Part shown: positions 22,015 through 30,212 of the stretch, piece after piece
How positions within the stretch are numbered: position 1 is the first letter of the stretch
How the letters are laid out: each line of letters starts with the position of its first letter
NCBI GenBank assembly: GCA_030831475.1
Contig: JAURKY010000007.1
Location: 1-32,461 of the forward strand
Direction: 5' to 3'
DNA length: 32,461 bases
DNA from: Burkholderiales bacterium
Lineage (GTDB): Bacteria > Pseudomonadota > Gammaproteobacteria > Burkholderiales > Methylophilaceae
Position numbers and translations under genes: made by a program
Notes under the pieces: generated by a model
Database searches by the model: none
What the model saw: the letters and a program-made list of their open reading frames with translations, nothing else
Told to the model about the DNA's origin: nothing

Positions 22015-22672
22015 AACGACCTGCATTCGATAAATTAAGCTTTTCAATTTGCTTCATCATGCCAGCAACACTTTCATCAACATTAATCCATGCACCCATG
22101 CCGCCCATATCTGTTCTAACCCATCCAGGATGTAATGTTAATGTTGCAATACCTTGATGACCTAAGTCATGCTCTAAGCTTCTCATAATGCTATTAAGTG
22201 CCGTTTTACTGGATCGGTAAATATATGAGCCGCCACTGGTATTATCATCGATACTTCCCATTTTGCTAGTAATAGAAATAATTTTTTTAAGGCTACCTTG
22301 AAGAATATTATCAAGCAAATTAATGGTTACCTCGTAAGGTGCAATGGAATTAGTGGCAAAACTCTCAAGCCAAGCCTGTTTATCAATCGAACCCAACGTG
22401 CATGATCGATGTATGCCGGCATTATTAATTAAAACATCAATGGGTTTATTTTTTAATGCATCTGCGAGCTCATGGATCTGATCTGTATTCGAGACATCTA
22501 ATAGATAAATTTCAAGTGATCCGAAGTCTTTTGCAAGTTGATTTAACTTGCTCGCATGACTTGGGTCTCGGCATGTTGCAATAACATGCCAACCTAATTT
22601 TAAATACTCTTCAGCAAATTTTAATCCAATGCCTCGATTGGCCCCTGTAATTAGGACTGTAGATTGACTCAT
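21980..22672 (-). CDS. Short-chain dehydrogenase/reductase
   Basis: The 230-residue enzyme is a classical SDR with the NAD(P) motif TGANRGIG (residues 9-16), NNAG near 85-88, the catalytic Ser in ISITSKMGS, and YIYRSSK, giving the YxxxK active site. The C-terminal half ends with HPGWVRTDMGG, which is seen in C-factor (CsgA)-like SDRs. The substrate cannot be told from sequence. The start ATG follows a TTAACCATGAGT-type context. It is upstream of and overlapping the glycosylase gene, an arrangement with no obvious functional link. Confidence 0.87.
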   Translation of the reverse strand: MSQSTVLITGANRGIGLKFAEEYLKLGWHVIATCRDPSHASKLNQLAKDFGSLEIYLLDVSNTDQIHELADALKNKPIDVLINNAGIHRSCTLGSIDKQAWLESFATNSIAPYEVTINLLDNILQGSLKKIISITSKMGSIDDNTSGGSYIYRSSKTALNSIMRSLEHDLGHQGIATLTLHPGWVRTDMGGMGAWINVDESVAGMMKQIEKLNLSNAGRYVDYAGKKINW

Positions 22673-22754
22673 GGTTAAGTTTAAATAGTTATTATTTTTT
22701 TTACTATAACATCGCTAGTTTGTATTTAGAAAGTCAAAAGGTTTGTTGCAAAAA

Positions 22755-22783
22755 AAAACGCCTCAATCATAAGGCGTTTTTTT
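22755..22783 (-). terminator. Rho-independent terminator of the HU gene
   Basis: On the minus strand, AAAACGCCTT / AGGCGTTTT form a stem around a seven-base loop, followed by a run of T. The T and A tracts on both sides also allow termination of the plus strand. It lies 16 bases after the HU stop. Confidence 0.9.
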
Positions 22784-22798
22784 ATATCCTTAGAGAGT

Positions 22799-23071
22799 TT
22801 AATTTACAGCTGATTTTAGTGCTGCACCTGCTTTAAATGAGGGAACCTTACGAGCTGGGATTTTTAATTCTTTACCAGTTTGAGGGTTTCTACCTGTTCT
22901 TGCCGCTCTTTTGCTAACTTTAAAAGTACCGAAACCAATCAGTGTTACTGAATCGCCTTTTTTAAGGGCGCCTGTAATTGTCTTAATAGTAGCATCAATA
23001 GCGCGTGTTGCATCAGCTTTTGTTGAACCTGCTGCCTTTGCAACTGCTTCAATGAGTTCACCTTTGTTCAT
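22799..23071 (-). CDS. DNA-binding protein HU
   Basis: The 90-residue protein matches HU. It shows [26 protein letters not shown], the [28 protein letters not shown] arm with the conserved Arg and Pro residues that intercalate DNA, and the [14 protein letters not shown] end. This is the standard length. GGAGG lies directly upstream. HU is a nucleoid protein that bends DNA. Whether it is the HupA- or HupB-type is not decidable. It is divergent from umuD. Confidence 0.96.
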   Translation of the reverse strand: MNKGELIEAVAKAAGSTKADATRAIDATIKTITGALKKGDSVTLIGFGTFKVSKRAARTGRNPQTGKELKIPARKVPSFKAGAALKSAVN

Positions 23072-23104
23072 GAAAATTCCTCCAAAGAATTGTTAATCTA
23101 AACT

Positions 23105-23131
23105 AGTTTATCTTACTGAAACCCTTGTCAA
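23105..23131 (-). promoter_or_regulatory. Promoter of the HU gene
   Basis: On the minus strand a perfect TTGACA (23126-23131) is followed after 15 bases by TAAACT (23105-23110). The spacing is short, so the -10 call is tentative. The predicted leader contains the strong GGAGGAA ribosome site. Confidence 0.5.
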
Positions 23132-23278
23132 AACTGCGTTTCAAGCTAGGTTTGATTTACTTTGCCTATTTTCCTGCTGAATGTCAACACGTTTTTTTTA
23201 ATTTTTTTATTTTTATGGGTTGTTTTCGTACTACTAATTATGATAGTTTATTATTTGAATAATGTTACAAAATTCAAA

Positions 23279-23854
23279 ATGAAAAATAAAAATTGGGGTG
23301 GCGCAAGACAGGGTGCGGGACGCAAAAAAGATACGGGCCATTATGGTGAGCCTACTCAAGTCATGCGTATACCACAGAGCCGAGTTTATGATATTAAAGA
23401 TTATTTAAGGCGAACAAAATCAAATAACGTTATTGATTTTATCTTGCCTGAAACTAATTTAAGCTCAAATGCCAGAACCTTGTTTGAGCATAAGGTAGCT
23501 GCTGGATTTCCATCTCCCGCTGATGAGCATGCTGAAAAAAAATTAGACCTGAATGACTATTTGGTTGGCCAAAAAGAAACTACTTTTTTTGTCAGGATTA
23601 AAGGTGATTCCATGGTTGACGCCACCATTCATGATGGTGATATTGTCATTGTTGATCGATCTAAGCAGGCTAAGATAGGTGACATTGTATTAGCTTCTAT
23701 TGACGGTGAATTTACCGTGAAGACTTTAGCAAAACAAGGGCAGTTACCCAGACTGTTACCAGCTAATCATCAATACCCTCCGATTGAAATCAAACCAGAA
23801 ATGCAATTTGAGATCTGGGGTGTGGTAACAGGTGCTGTTAGAAAGTTTAAGTAA
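23279..23854 (+). CDS. umuD: UmuD-like autoproteolytic polymerase V subunit with N-terminal extension
   Basis: UmuD is cleaved on RecA filaments and then activates UmuC for translesion synthesis. From ATG 23279 it has 191 residues. The LexA/UmuD fold is complete: the cleavage site is A75-G76 (VAA-GFPSPADE), the catalytic Ser111 is in KGDSMVD, and Lys148 is in GEFTVK. E. coli UmuD has 139 residues; here about 50 extra N-terminal residues carry GGARQGAGRKK, a basic DNA-binding-like segment. The frame is open upstream to 23162, but that part is hydrophobic and low-complexity, and is probably the promoter region. Confidence 0.9.
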   Translation: MKNKNWGGARQGAGRKKDTGHYGEPTQVMRIPQSRVYDIKDYLRRTKSNNVIDFILPETNLSSNARTLFEHKVAAGFPSPADEHAEKKLDLNDYLVGQKETTFFVRIKGDSMVDATIHDGDIVIVDRSKQAKIGDIVLASIDGEFTVKTLAKQGQLPRLLPANHQYPPIEIKPEMQFEIWGVVTGAVRKFK

Positions 23855-25111
23855 TTGATTGCACTAGTCGATGTTAATAATTTTTATGTAAGCTGTGAGA
23901 GGCTTTTCAATCCAAGACTTAATCATAAGCCAGTCGTGGTCTTAAGTAATAACGATGGCTGTATTATTTCTCGTAGCAATGAAGCAAAGAGCTTAGGTAT
24001 TAAAATGGGCGAGCCTCTTTTTAAAGCAGCATCTATTATTAAAAGACATAATGTGACCGTCTTATCTTCTAACTATCCGCTTTATGCCGATATTAGTCAT
24101 CGCGTTATGCAATTACTTTCCACATTTACTGATCAACAGGAAATTTATTCGATCGATGAAAGTTTTTTAAGTATGAAGGGTCAGAGTCATTTATTAGACA
24201 AAGGCTCTTTAATTCGTAAATCTTTATACCAGTGGTTAGGCATGCCTGTATGTGTCGGTATTGGTCCAACTAAGGTATTGGCAAAATTTTCAAATCACTG
24301 TGCTAAAAAACAATCAGTATGGGAGGGAGTGTTTGTCAGTTCATCCTTATCTAATCAAGAACTCAATAAAGTTATGTCTCGTGTATCGGTTGATGAAATT
24401 TGGGGTATTGGCAGACGTTTGGCAGAAAAATTAAAAGCGATGGGGGTAGGGTCTGTATTAGATTTAAAACATTCCAATCCAAATTACATGAAAAAACAAT
24501 TTAGCATTAATATGGAGCGTATAGTTTTAGAGCTCAATGGAATTCAATGTTTTGATCTTGAATTTGATTTTGAACCTAAGAAAGAGATTATTGCGTCACG
24601 TAGTTTCGGTAAGCCTGTCACTCGTTATGATGAACTTGTTGAGGCTGTCACCACCTTTGTATCTAGAGGTGCTCGTAAGGCGCGAGCTCAATCAACTTTA
24701 TGCAGCGCTGTGACTGTGTTTGTTAGAAATAGCCCATTTAATCGAGCCGAATCTTTTTATGGACGAACAATGACCATGCCGATCAAACCTGCAACCAATC
24801 ATTCCCATTTGATTTTACAAGCCGCTTTAAAAGTTTTGCCTGATCTTTATAAGGCTGGGGTTCGTTACAGTAAATGCGGTATTGTGTTATCAAATTTAAT
24901 AGATAGTGATCATAGCCAAAAAGATTTGTGGTCTGAGCTACTTTTGAAGCAACATCAATTATCAAATGTGATGGATGAGATTAACGATCGTTATGATAAG
25001 TTTAGTTTAAGAATAGCAACACAACCTATTAAACCTTTGTGGGGCATGAAACAAACACTTAAAACGCAGTCATTTACGACTTCCTGGCATGAATTATTGA
25101 CAGTTAGTTAG
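23855..25111 (+). CDS. umuC: Y-family DNA polymerase UmuC (Pol V catalytic subunit)
   Basis: The 418-residue protein has the Y-family palm motifs ALVDVNNFYVSCERLF (catalytic Asp) and YSIDESFLSM (catalytic Asp and Glu), then VCVGIGPTKVLAKFSNHCAKK. The helix-hairpin-helix follows (VDEIWGIGRRLAEKLKAMG), and the little finger is present (IIASRSFGKPVTRYDELVEAV), ending with a UmuC-type C-terminus. The start is TTG at 23855, directly after the umuD TAA, so translation is coupled. It is an error-prone polymerase for lesion bypass. The 3' end overlaps the convergent RodZ-like gene by eight bases. Confidence 0.94.
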   Translation: MIALVDVNNFYVSCERLFNPRLNHKPVVVLSNNDGCIISRSNEAKSLGIKMGEPLFKAASIIKRHNVTVLSSNYPLYADISHRVMQLLSTFTDQQEIYSIDESFLSMKGQSHLLDKGSLIRKSLYQWLGMPVCVGIGPTKVLAKFSNHCAKKQSVWEGVFVSSSLSNQELNKVMSRVSVDEIWGIGRRLAEKLKAMGVGSVLDLKHSNPNYMKKQFSINMERIVLELNGIQCFDLEFDFEPKKEIIASRSFGKPVTRYDELVEAVTTFVSRGARKARAQSTLCSAVTVFVRNSPFNRAESFYGRTMTMPIKPATNHSHLILQAALKVLPDLYKAGVRYSKCGIVLSNLIDSDHSQKDLWSELLLKQHQLSNVMDEINDRYDKFSLRIATQPIKPLWGMKQTLKTQSFTTSWHELLTVS

Positions 25112-25976
25112 AAAGGTCAACTAATTCTTTTGGGTTGAGCTGGATAAAGCGATCTTGCGGTTTAAGATGAACGATCCAACCTTGAAAATAAAGGCGACTT
25201 TTATTAGGATCAAGTTGAATTTTAAAAGGAGGTTCTCCCCGATGAGTTACCTTACTTCCTTCCTCTAATTGGTATGTTTTTTTATTACCTAGATTATCAA
25301 CGGTGCAAATTGTTTGAGGCTCTATTGAGATCAGATGAAAGTAATTGGCTGACTTTTCAGGATTGGTTGTTGAAAATTCTTTTACGGCGGTGGTATTAAT
25401 CGTACAAATAAAATCTAAATTAACCCCCTCATTATTTTCTAAAGATTCAACAATCGGTTTATTTTCATTTTCAGACTTTGAATGAGCTATAACTTGATTC
25501 GATTCTGACTCAGAAGAAAAAGGGAGATCATCGACCTGATTGTTTTCACTTTGACTTAAATTATTATTTTCGATAATTTCTTTTTCTAAATGAGCAATGA
25601 TATTCGCATCATCATTTTGTGAATCAGACTGATTAAAAATAAAAATTAGAATCGCAATAAAGCCAAGGAGTATAAGCAGCCAATTAAAAGAAAATGTTGA
25701 TTTTTTGCTAACCTCAACAAACTCATTGGAAGAATTAACTTGTTTTGTATCTTGAATCACAACACTTTTTGGATCAAGGTTTAATAGTTTTGAATAACGC
25801 TTAATGGCAAGCATTTTAAAATGAGGCGTTGCAAAACCAGAATCAAGATTTTTTTCTAACGATATTATTTGACTCACACTTAATGTAAGTTGTTGTGCTA
25901 CATCTTCGTGACTTAATTTTAGTTTTTGTCTCTTGCGTGCGAGGGTATCACCTTTGTAATTAAATGGATCGCTCAT
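25104..25976 (-). CDS. RodZ-like helix-turn-helix membrane protein
   Basis: The 290-residue protein begins with a HTH_25-type domain (GDTLARKRQKLKLSHEDVAQQLTLSVSQIISLE, about 9-41), a linker, one membrane helix at about 97-115, a long acidic/Ser-Asn linker, and a C-terminal periplasmic domain (GSKVTHRGEPPFKIQLDPNKSRLYFQGWIVHL) that matches the RodZ DUF4115-like module. RodZ couples MreB to the cell wall machinery. The usual neighbours (ispG, hisS, pilF-like gene) are absent here, so a divergent paralogue is possible. The start at 25976 lies just after the antiporter gene on the same strand. Confidence 0.75.
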   Translation of the reverse strand: MSDPFNYKGDTLARKRQKLKLSHEDVAQQLTLSVSQIISLEKNLDSGFATPHFKMLAIKRYSKLLNLDPKSVVIQDTKQVNSSNEFVEVSKKSTFSFNWLLILLGFIAILIFIFNQSDSQNDDANIIAHLEKEIIENNNLSQSENNQVDDLPFSSESESNQVIAHSKSENENKPIVESLENNEGVNLDFICTINTTAVKEFSTTNPEKSANYFHLISIEPQTICTVDNLGNKKTYQLEEGSKVTHRGEPPFKIQLDPNKSRLYFQGWIVHLKPQDRFIQLNPKELVDLSN

Positions 25977-25981
25977 ATATT

Positions 25982-27238
25982 TTAAATAAATCTAAAGGCG
26001 ATAATCGCGACTAGAGTTGGGGCAAGCGCACCTAGTAAAAGCCCCATCGGACTGACACTTTTTTCATGAAAATATTCCTTTAAGATAGATATTCCTGCAG
26101 GATTGGGAGCGTTCGCAATCACTGTTAAACCACCCCCGGTCACAGCCCCCTCAACCAAGGAGACCTTAAATTCATCTGACAAACCCTCTACTAAGGAGCC
26201 AAGGTAAGTAAGCGCTGCATTATCAGTAAACGCTGTGAGTGCCGTAGCGCCAAAAAAGACCACATCACTATTCATGGATACTAGGGTAGGTTGTAACCAC
26301 CATTGTTGAACCCCTCCCAAAACAACAAGTCCTGCAAGGAAAAATCCAACCAAAAGGGCCTCTTTAAGGATAAGGTTATTTTGATGATGTTTATAGGCTG
26401 TTGTAAAACCTAAAAAGAATAGAAAGAGCGACATAAACATTGCTGGATGATGAGCAAAGACCACAACACCTAATAAAAATAAAAGATGAACAATAATGAT
26501 CGCGACGGGAACAGGTTTTTCATTTGTATTTTCTTTAAATTCAATTTGATTTAAATGTGGTTTAAATATACTGATTAAAAGTATGGTATTTACCACGACA
26601 GCTAAGGAGGAGCGCCAACCAAAATGAGACAGCATAAATGCTAGATCCCAATTCCAGGTCGAGCTGACCATAAGCACAGGTGGTGCAGCATAAGGAGTTA
26701 ATGTTCCGCCAATGGATATATTTACAAACAGTATGCCAAGTGTTGCATACTTAAATTTAGTATCTTTGATCTGTTTAAAATAATTTTTGCCTAATAAAAG
26801 TGCAGCTAAAGTCATTGCAGCGGGTTCAGTGATAAATGAGCCTAATAAAGGAACGAAACTAAGGAGTAGAAAAAAGATAGCAACCTCTTTTTTGACGGGC
26901 ACCAACCTCGCAATACCTAAAACAAGATTTTGTGATAGTTGCAGAATAGGGCGAGTTGCGGCTATGACCATGATTACAAATACAAACATCGGTTCTGTGT
27001 AATTTCTTGTATCTACATATTCAATGGCAGCTTCCTTACCTTGAATACCAAACATGAATAGAATCAGCACCATGGCCCAGAATCCAAAGACGATTTCAAC
27101 TTCACCTAAAAGATGTAAAAGACCTGAGAATTTTTTATTGGTATGTGCTAAGTGCTCAAAATATTTGGTTGAGAAAGTATGCAATATCGCAATTGCAAAG
27201 AGTGATGCGCCAATAATATTGATGGTGGTTGGATTCAT
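25982..27238 (-). CDS. Putative Na+/H+ antiporter (ion transporter superfamily)
   Basis: The 418-residue membrane protein has about 11-12 hydrophobic segments and fits the putative Na+/H+ antiporter family of the ion transporter (IT) superfamily. Telling segments are FITEPAAMTLAALLLGKNYF, ISIGGTLTPYAAPPVLMV, and the repeat-like LTAFTDNAALTYLGSL and TGGGLTVIANAPNPAG near the C-terminus. The last two are reentrant-loop-type motifs expected in this fold. Ion specificity is not tested by sequence. It precedes the RodZ-like gene by five bases, suggesting cotranscription. The 168-base gap to the divergent TPR gene should hold both promoters. Confidence 0.8.
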   Translation of the reverse strand: MNPTTINIIGASLFAIAILHTFSTKYFEHLAHTNKKFSGLLHLLGEVEIVFGFWAMVLILFMFGIQGKEAAIEYVDTRNYTEPMFVFVIMVIAATRPILQLSQNLVLGIARLVPVKKEVAIFFLLLSFVPLLGSFITEPAAMTLAALLLGKNYFKQIKDTKFKYATLGILFVNISIGGTLTPYAAPPVLMVSSTWNWDLAFMLSHFGWRSSLAVVVNTILLISIFKPHLNQIEFKENTNEKPVPVAIIIVHLLFLLGVVVFAHHPAMFMSLFLFFLGFTTAYKHHQNNLILKEALLVGFFLAGLVVLGGVQQWWLQPTLVSMNSDVVFFGATALTAFTDNAALTYLGSLVEGLSDEFKVSLVEGAVTGGGLTVIANAPNPAGISILKEYFHEKSVSPMGLLLGALAPTLVAIIAFRFI

Positions 27239-27406
27239 AGCATTAGTTATTAATTAATTTTGCTGATTCTAACATTCAAGCCAATGTTTAATAAAGGTCT
27301 TCAATGATATAAATGGTATACCTATTAATTTTGTTACAATTTAGCGTTACTTGTTTTAAATTTAACTTTAACTTTTGGTGCTTATTAAGCTTAGATAATT
27401 TTTACA

Positions 27407-28990
27407 ATGAAACAACTTAATCAACAAGATATTCAAAGATTGATGATGATGCACCAGCAAGGTCAGCATGATAGCGTTATTGAAGTTGCTGAGAAATTAA
27501 TTATAGATTTCCCAAAAGAATTTATTCTTTTTAATATTTTAGGGGTGAGCCATGAAAAGAAGGGAGATCTTGAAAAAGCATCTATCGCTTATAAGAAGGC
27601 TTTAAAAATTAACCCTAATATCCCAGAATTACAATTTAATTTGGGTGCCATTTTGTATGCTCAAAATCATTATCAAGAGTCTATAAAGTATTATCAAAAA
27701 GCCATTAGTTTAAAGGCAGATTTTGTTGAGGCTTTTTTTAACCTTGGCATCACCTATCAAAGTTTAGGCGAATTTGTTAAAGCCATCAGCGCTTATGAAC
27801 AAGCACTCAATATACAACCTGGTTTTTATGAGGCATTGACTAATCTTGGAACAATCAAGCAGTTGCAAGGAGACCTTGATGATGCGATTAAATGTTTTGA
27901 GCAATCTCTAGCTATTTTTGATGATGCCCGAGGGCATTATAATTTGGCGGGTGCATTTCGAAATCAGGGTAATTTAAAACTTGCCATTGATCATTTTAAA
28001 AAAGCAGTTGAAAAGGGTTCGAATGAACCTGATTTTTATTCTGATCTTGGTGATGCTCTATGGCATGACGGACAGATTAAAGAGGCGAATGATTTTTTAA
28101 GATTAGCTGTTCAAAAAAATCCGCAACACCCAAGAGCAAATTATCAATTAGCCATCTTTTTGTATGACAACGAAGCATACGAGGAGGCGATTGAACACTT
28201 TAAAACTTCACAGCTTGGCGATTGGCAAGAGCGAGTTTTATATTGCCTCTATAAATTAAAAAAATTTGATGTTTTTGATGAGCAACTCAAATCTGCAATT
28301 AAGATTAGGAACTTATCACCTTTTTTAGCGACGCTATCCACTCACTATTCCATTAATTTTAACAAAGATGATCCTTATAAATTTTGTCCAGAGCCCTTGA
28401 GGTTTGTTTGTCATGAGAAAATTCCTGAACTCGTCACAGACAATGGCAAGCTTGTTCATGAGCTCCTGCATGATATTAAGACTGCAGATATATCAGAGCG
28501 AAAACAAAGCCGATTAAGCTATGGTGTTCAATCATCAGGTAACTTGTTTAAGCGTAAAGAATCATCTTTTATGGCACTTGCCGAAGCTTTAAAAAAAATG
28601 ATCAAAAACTACCATCAGCGATTTGCGAATGAGCGTTGTGAATTTATTCAATCTTTTCCAAAAAAAATTGAATTTAGCAGTTCGTGGTTTGTAAGGATGC
28701 AAAAAGGGGGACACTTAAGTTCTCATATTCACGAGGATGGTTGGATCAGTGGGGCAGTTTATTTATCTATACCTAATTCAAATAAAGAATCAAATGAGGG
28801 TGCCATTGAATTGAGTACCGATGGCGATGGGTATCCTAGAATGCATGATCAATTCCCAACGCAGACGATTTTACCCGAAGCGGGTGATGTGATATTTTTT
28901 CCATCCTCAGTCTTTCATCGTACCATCCCCTTTAATTCAGATGCTGAGCGCGTTTGTATTGCATTTGATCTAAAGCCCGAGCCTAGGTAG
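27407..28990 (+). CDS. TPR repeat protein with C-terminal 2-oxoglutarate/Fe(II) dioxygenase-like domain
   Basis: The 527-residue protein has about eight TPR units at 1-270 (NILGVSHEKKGDLEKASIAYKKALKINPNIP is typical), a spacer, and a C-terminal 2OG-Fe(II) oxygenase-like domain from about 425. Likely iron ligands are H440 or H442 and D444 in HIHEDGW and H504 in SSVFHRTIPF, with R515 for 2-oxoglutarate. There is no signal peptide, so it is cytoplasmic. The TPR part could hold a protein substrate for hydroxylation. The substrate is unknown. No Shine-Dalgarno sequence precedes the ATG. The 3' end overlaps the convergent YihY gene by eight bases. Confidence 0.85.
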   Translation: MKQLNQQDIQRLMMMHQQGQHDSVIEVAEKLIIDFPKEFILFNILGVSHEKKGDLEKASIAYKKALKINPNIPELQFNLGAILYAQNHYQESIKYYQKAISLKADFVEAFFNLGITYQSLGEFVKAISAYEQALNIQPGFYEALTNLGTIKQLQGDLDDAIKCFEQSLAIFDDARGHYNLAGAFRNQGNLKLAIDHFKKAVEKGSNEPDFYSDLGDALWHDGQIKEANDFLRLAVQKNPQHPRANYQLAIFLYDNEAYEEAIEHFKTSQLGDWQERVLYCLYKLKKFDVFDEQLKSAIKIRNLSPFLATLSTHYSINFNKDDPYKFCPEPLRFVCHEKIPELVTDNGKLVHELLHDIKTADISERKQSRLSYGVQSSGNLFKRKESSFMALAEALKKMIKNYHQRFANERCEFIQSFPKKIEFSSSWFVRMQKGGHLSSHIHEDGWISGAVYLSIPNSNKESNEGAIELSTDGDGYPRMHDQFPTQTILPEAGDVIFFPSSVFHRTIPFNSDAERVCIAFDLKPEPR

Positions 28991-30206
28991 CCTGAACTTT
29001 TTTTGCGAGGGTTTTCAAAAGACGAAGGGAGATCTGATGATTATCATCAACCAGACGATCTAATTTATCATCATCAATAATTAAAAGTCTGGCCCAGTCC
29101 GACATCACATAAGCTGAAACCTGTCTGGGTATTTTGCCAAGTGATGCGAGTTCACCAAAATATTCTCCCGCTTTAAGACTGGTGATCCGTTTACCTTTTT
29201 TAACAATACCGATTTCGCCTTCAACGATATAAAAGAGCCTTCGGTCATGATCTCCCTCTTTATAGAGAATATGATCTTTTTTTTGCTTTTGACCAAATTT
29301 CATCCAAAGCTTGGGAAAGATAGCTTGCCTATGAATATTTTTTTTGAAGAAAAGTTGCTTGATGAGAATGAGATCTTGGTTATGCAGGGAGGCAATAACC
29401 TCGAGACTGATAAGAATGGCAGCACAATTAAGATAGAGCCAAATAACTGAAATAAAAATATTGCGCATCCCCCCAAAAAAACTTCCATACATCGCGCTGA
29501 GCGAGGTAAAAAATTCAAAAGCTTCACTTAATATGAGCCAACTGATACTGGTTATAAACGCACCTAAGATCAGGTGGCGTAATTCAATTTTGACGGGGAT
29601 AAATAATTGATAGAAAAATGTCATCACAACGATAAGTAAGATGGATGAAGTAAAAGTAGTTGCTGATTGACTTTCAATCATTGTGGTTAATGTCGATACG
29701 TATAAAGCAACATCATCTAAGAAAATATTTGTAAACGCATAAACGATAAATAGGCTCAATAGAATAATGACCGAAATAATATCCAGCAACTTATTGATGA
29801 CAAAAAATTGTTTTTTTTCTTCACCAAAAATACGCCTTATACATGATTTTAAATTTGAGGTTAGTGGCGTTGAGCCTAAAAATAAAACAAAAACCCAAAC
29901 AATTTCCCATGCAAAACGTTTACTCGACAAAAGCTTTAATTCACCCATAATCGATTCGGACAATTCAGGTAATAAAAGCTTAATAATTTGATCGACTTTG
30001 CTGTAGGCGATGGCTGATTCATTGAGCCAATGACCAAAAATAAAGATCACCAGTAACATCAAAGGAATAATCGCAAACAGGGTAAAAAAAGCGACGGAGG
30101 CATTCATGGCCATGAATTGGTGATCCCTCATGTTTTCCATCACATCTTTATAGATAAGGTACAAAGGCGCTAGGTTGGTTTTTTTATGAACGGGATCTTG
30201 GGGCAT
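28983..30206 (-). CDS. YihY/BrkB-family membrane protein fused to a cyclic-nucleotide-binding domain
   Basis: The 407-residue protein joins two modules. Residues about 20-275 form a YihY/BrkB membrane part with six or so helices (MAMNASVAFFTLFAIIPLMLLVIF, FGGMRNIFISVIWLYLNCAAILISLEV). Residues about 295-405 form a Crp-type cNMP-binding domain: KKDHILYKEGDHDRRLFYIVEGEIGIVKKGKRI, then the phosphate-cassette-like GEYFGELASLGKIPRQVSAY (F350, G351, E352, R361). YihY proteins normally lack this domain. A cytosolic C-terminal sensor controlling a membrane protein is inferred. The gene is followed by the convergent TPR-dioxygenase stop and preceded by the peptidase gene on the same strand. Confidence 0.85.
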   Translation of the reverse strand: MPQDPVHKKTNLAPLYLIYKDVMENMRDHQFMAMNASVAFFTLFAIIPLMLLVIFIFGHWLNESAIAYSKVDQIIKLLLPELSESIMGELKLLSSKRFAWEIVWVFVLFLGSTPLTSNLKSCIRRIFGEEKKQFFVINKLLDIISVIILLSLFIVYAFTNIFLDDVALYVSTLTTMIESQSATTFTSSILLIVVMTFFYQLFIPVKIELRHLILGAFITSISWLILSEAFEFFTSLSAMYGSFFGGMRNIFISVIWLYLNCAAILISLEVIASLHNQDLILIKQLFFKKNIHRQAIFPKLWMKFGQKQKKDHILYKEGDHDRRLFYIVEGEIGIVKKGKRITSLKAGEYFGELASLGKIPRQVSAYVMSDWARLLIIDDDKLDRLVDDNHQISLRLLKTLAKKVQAT

Positions 30207-30212
30207 TTTATT

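Noticed and set aside
23162-23278. Upstream extension of umuD with a hydrophobic N-terminus
   Set aside because: It begins at TTG and is low-complexity Phe/Leu/Ile coded by T-rich DNA. The family-like part starts at ATG 23279.
23132-23278. LexA SOS box upstream of umuD
   Set aside because: I looked for CTGT-N8-ACAG on both strands and saw only CTGCTGAATGTCAACA, which lacks the needed right half.
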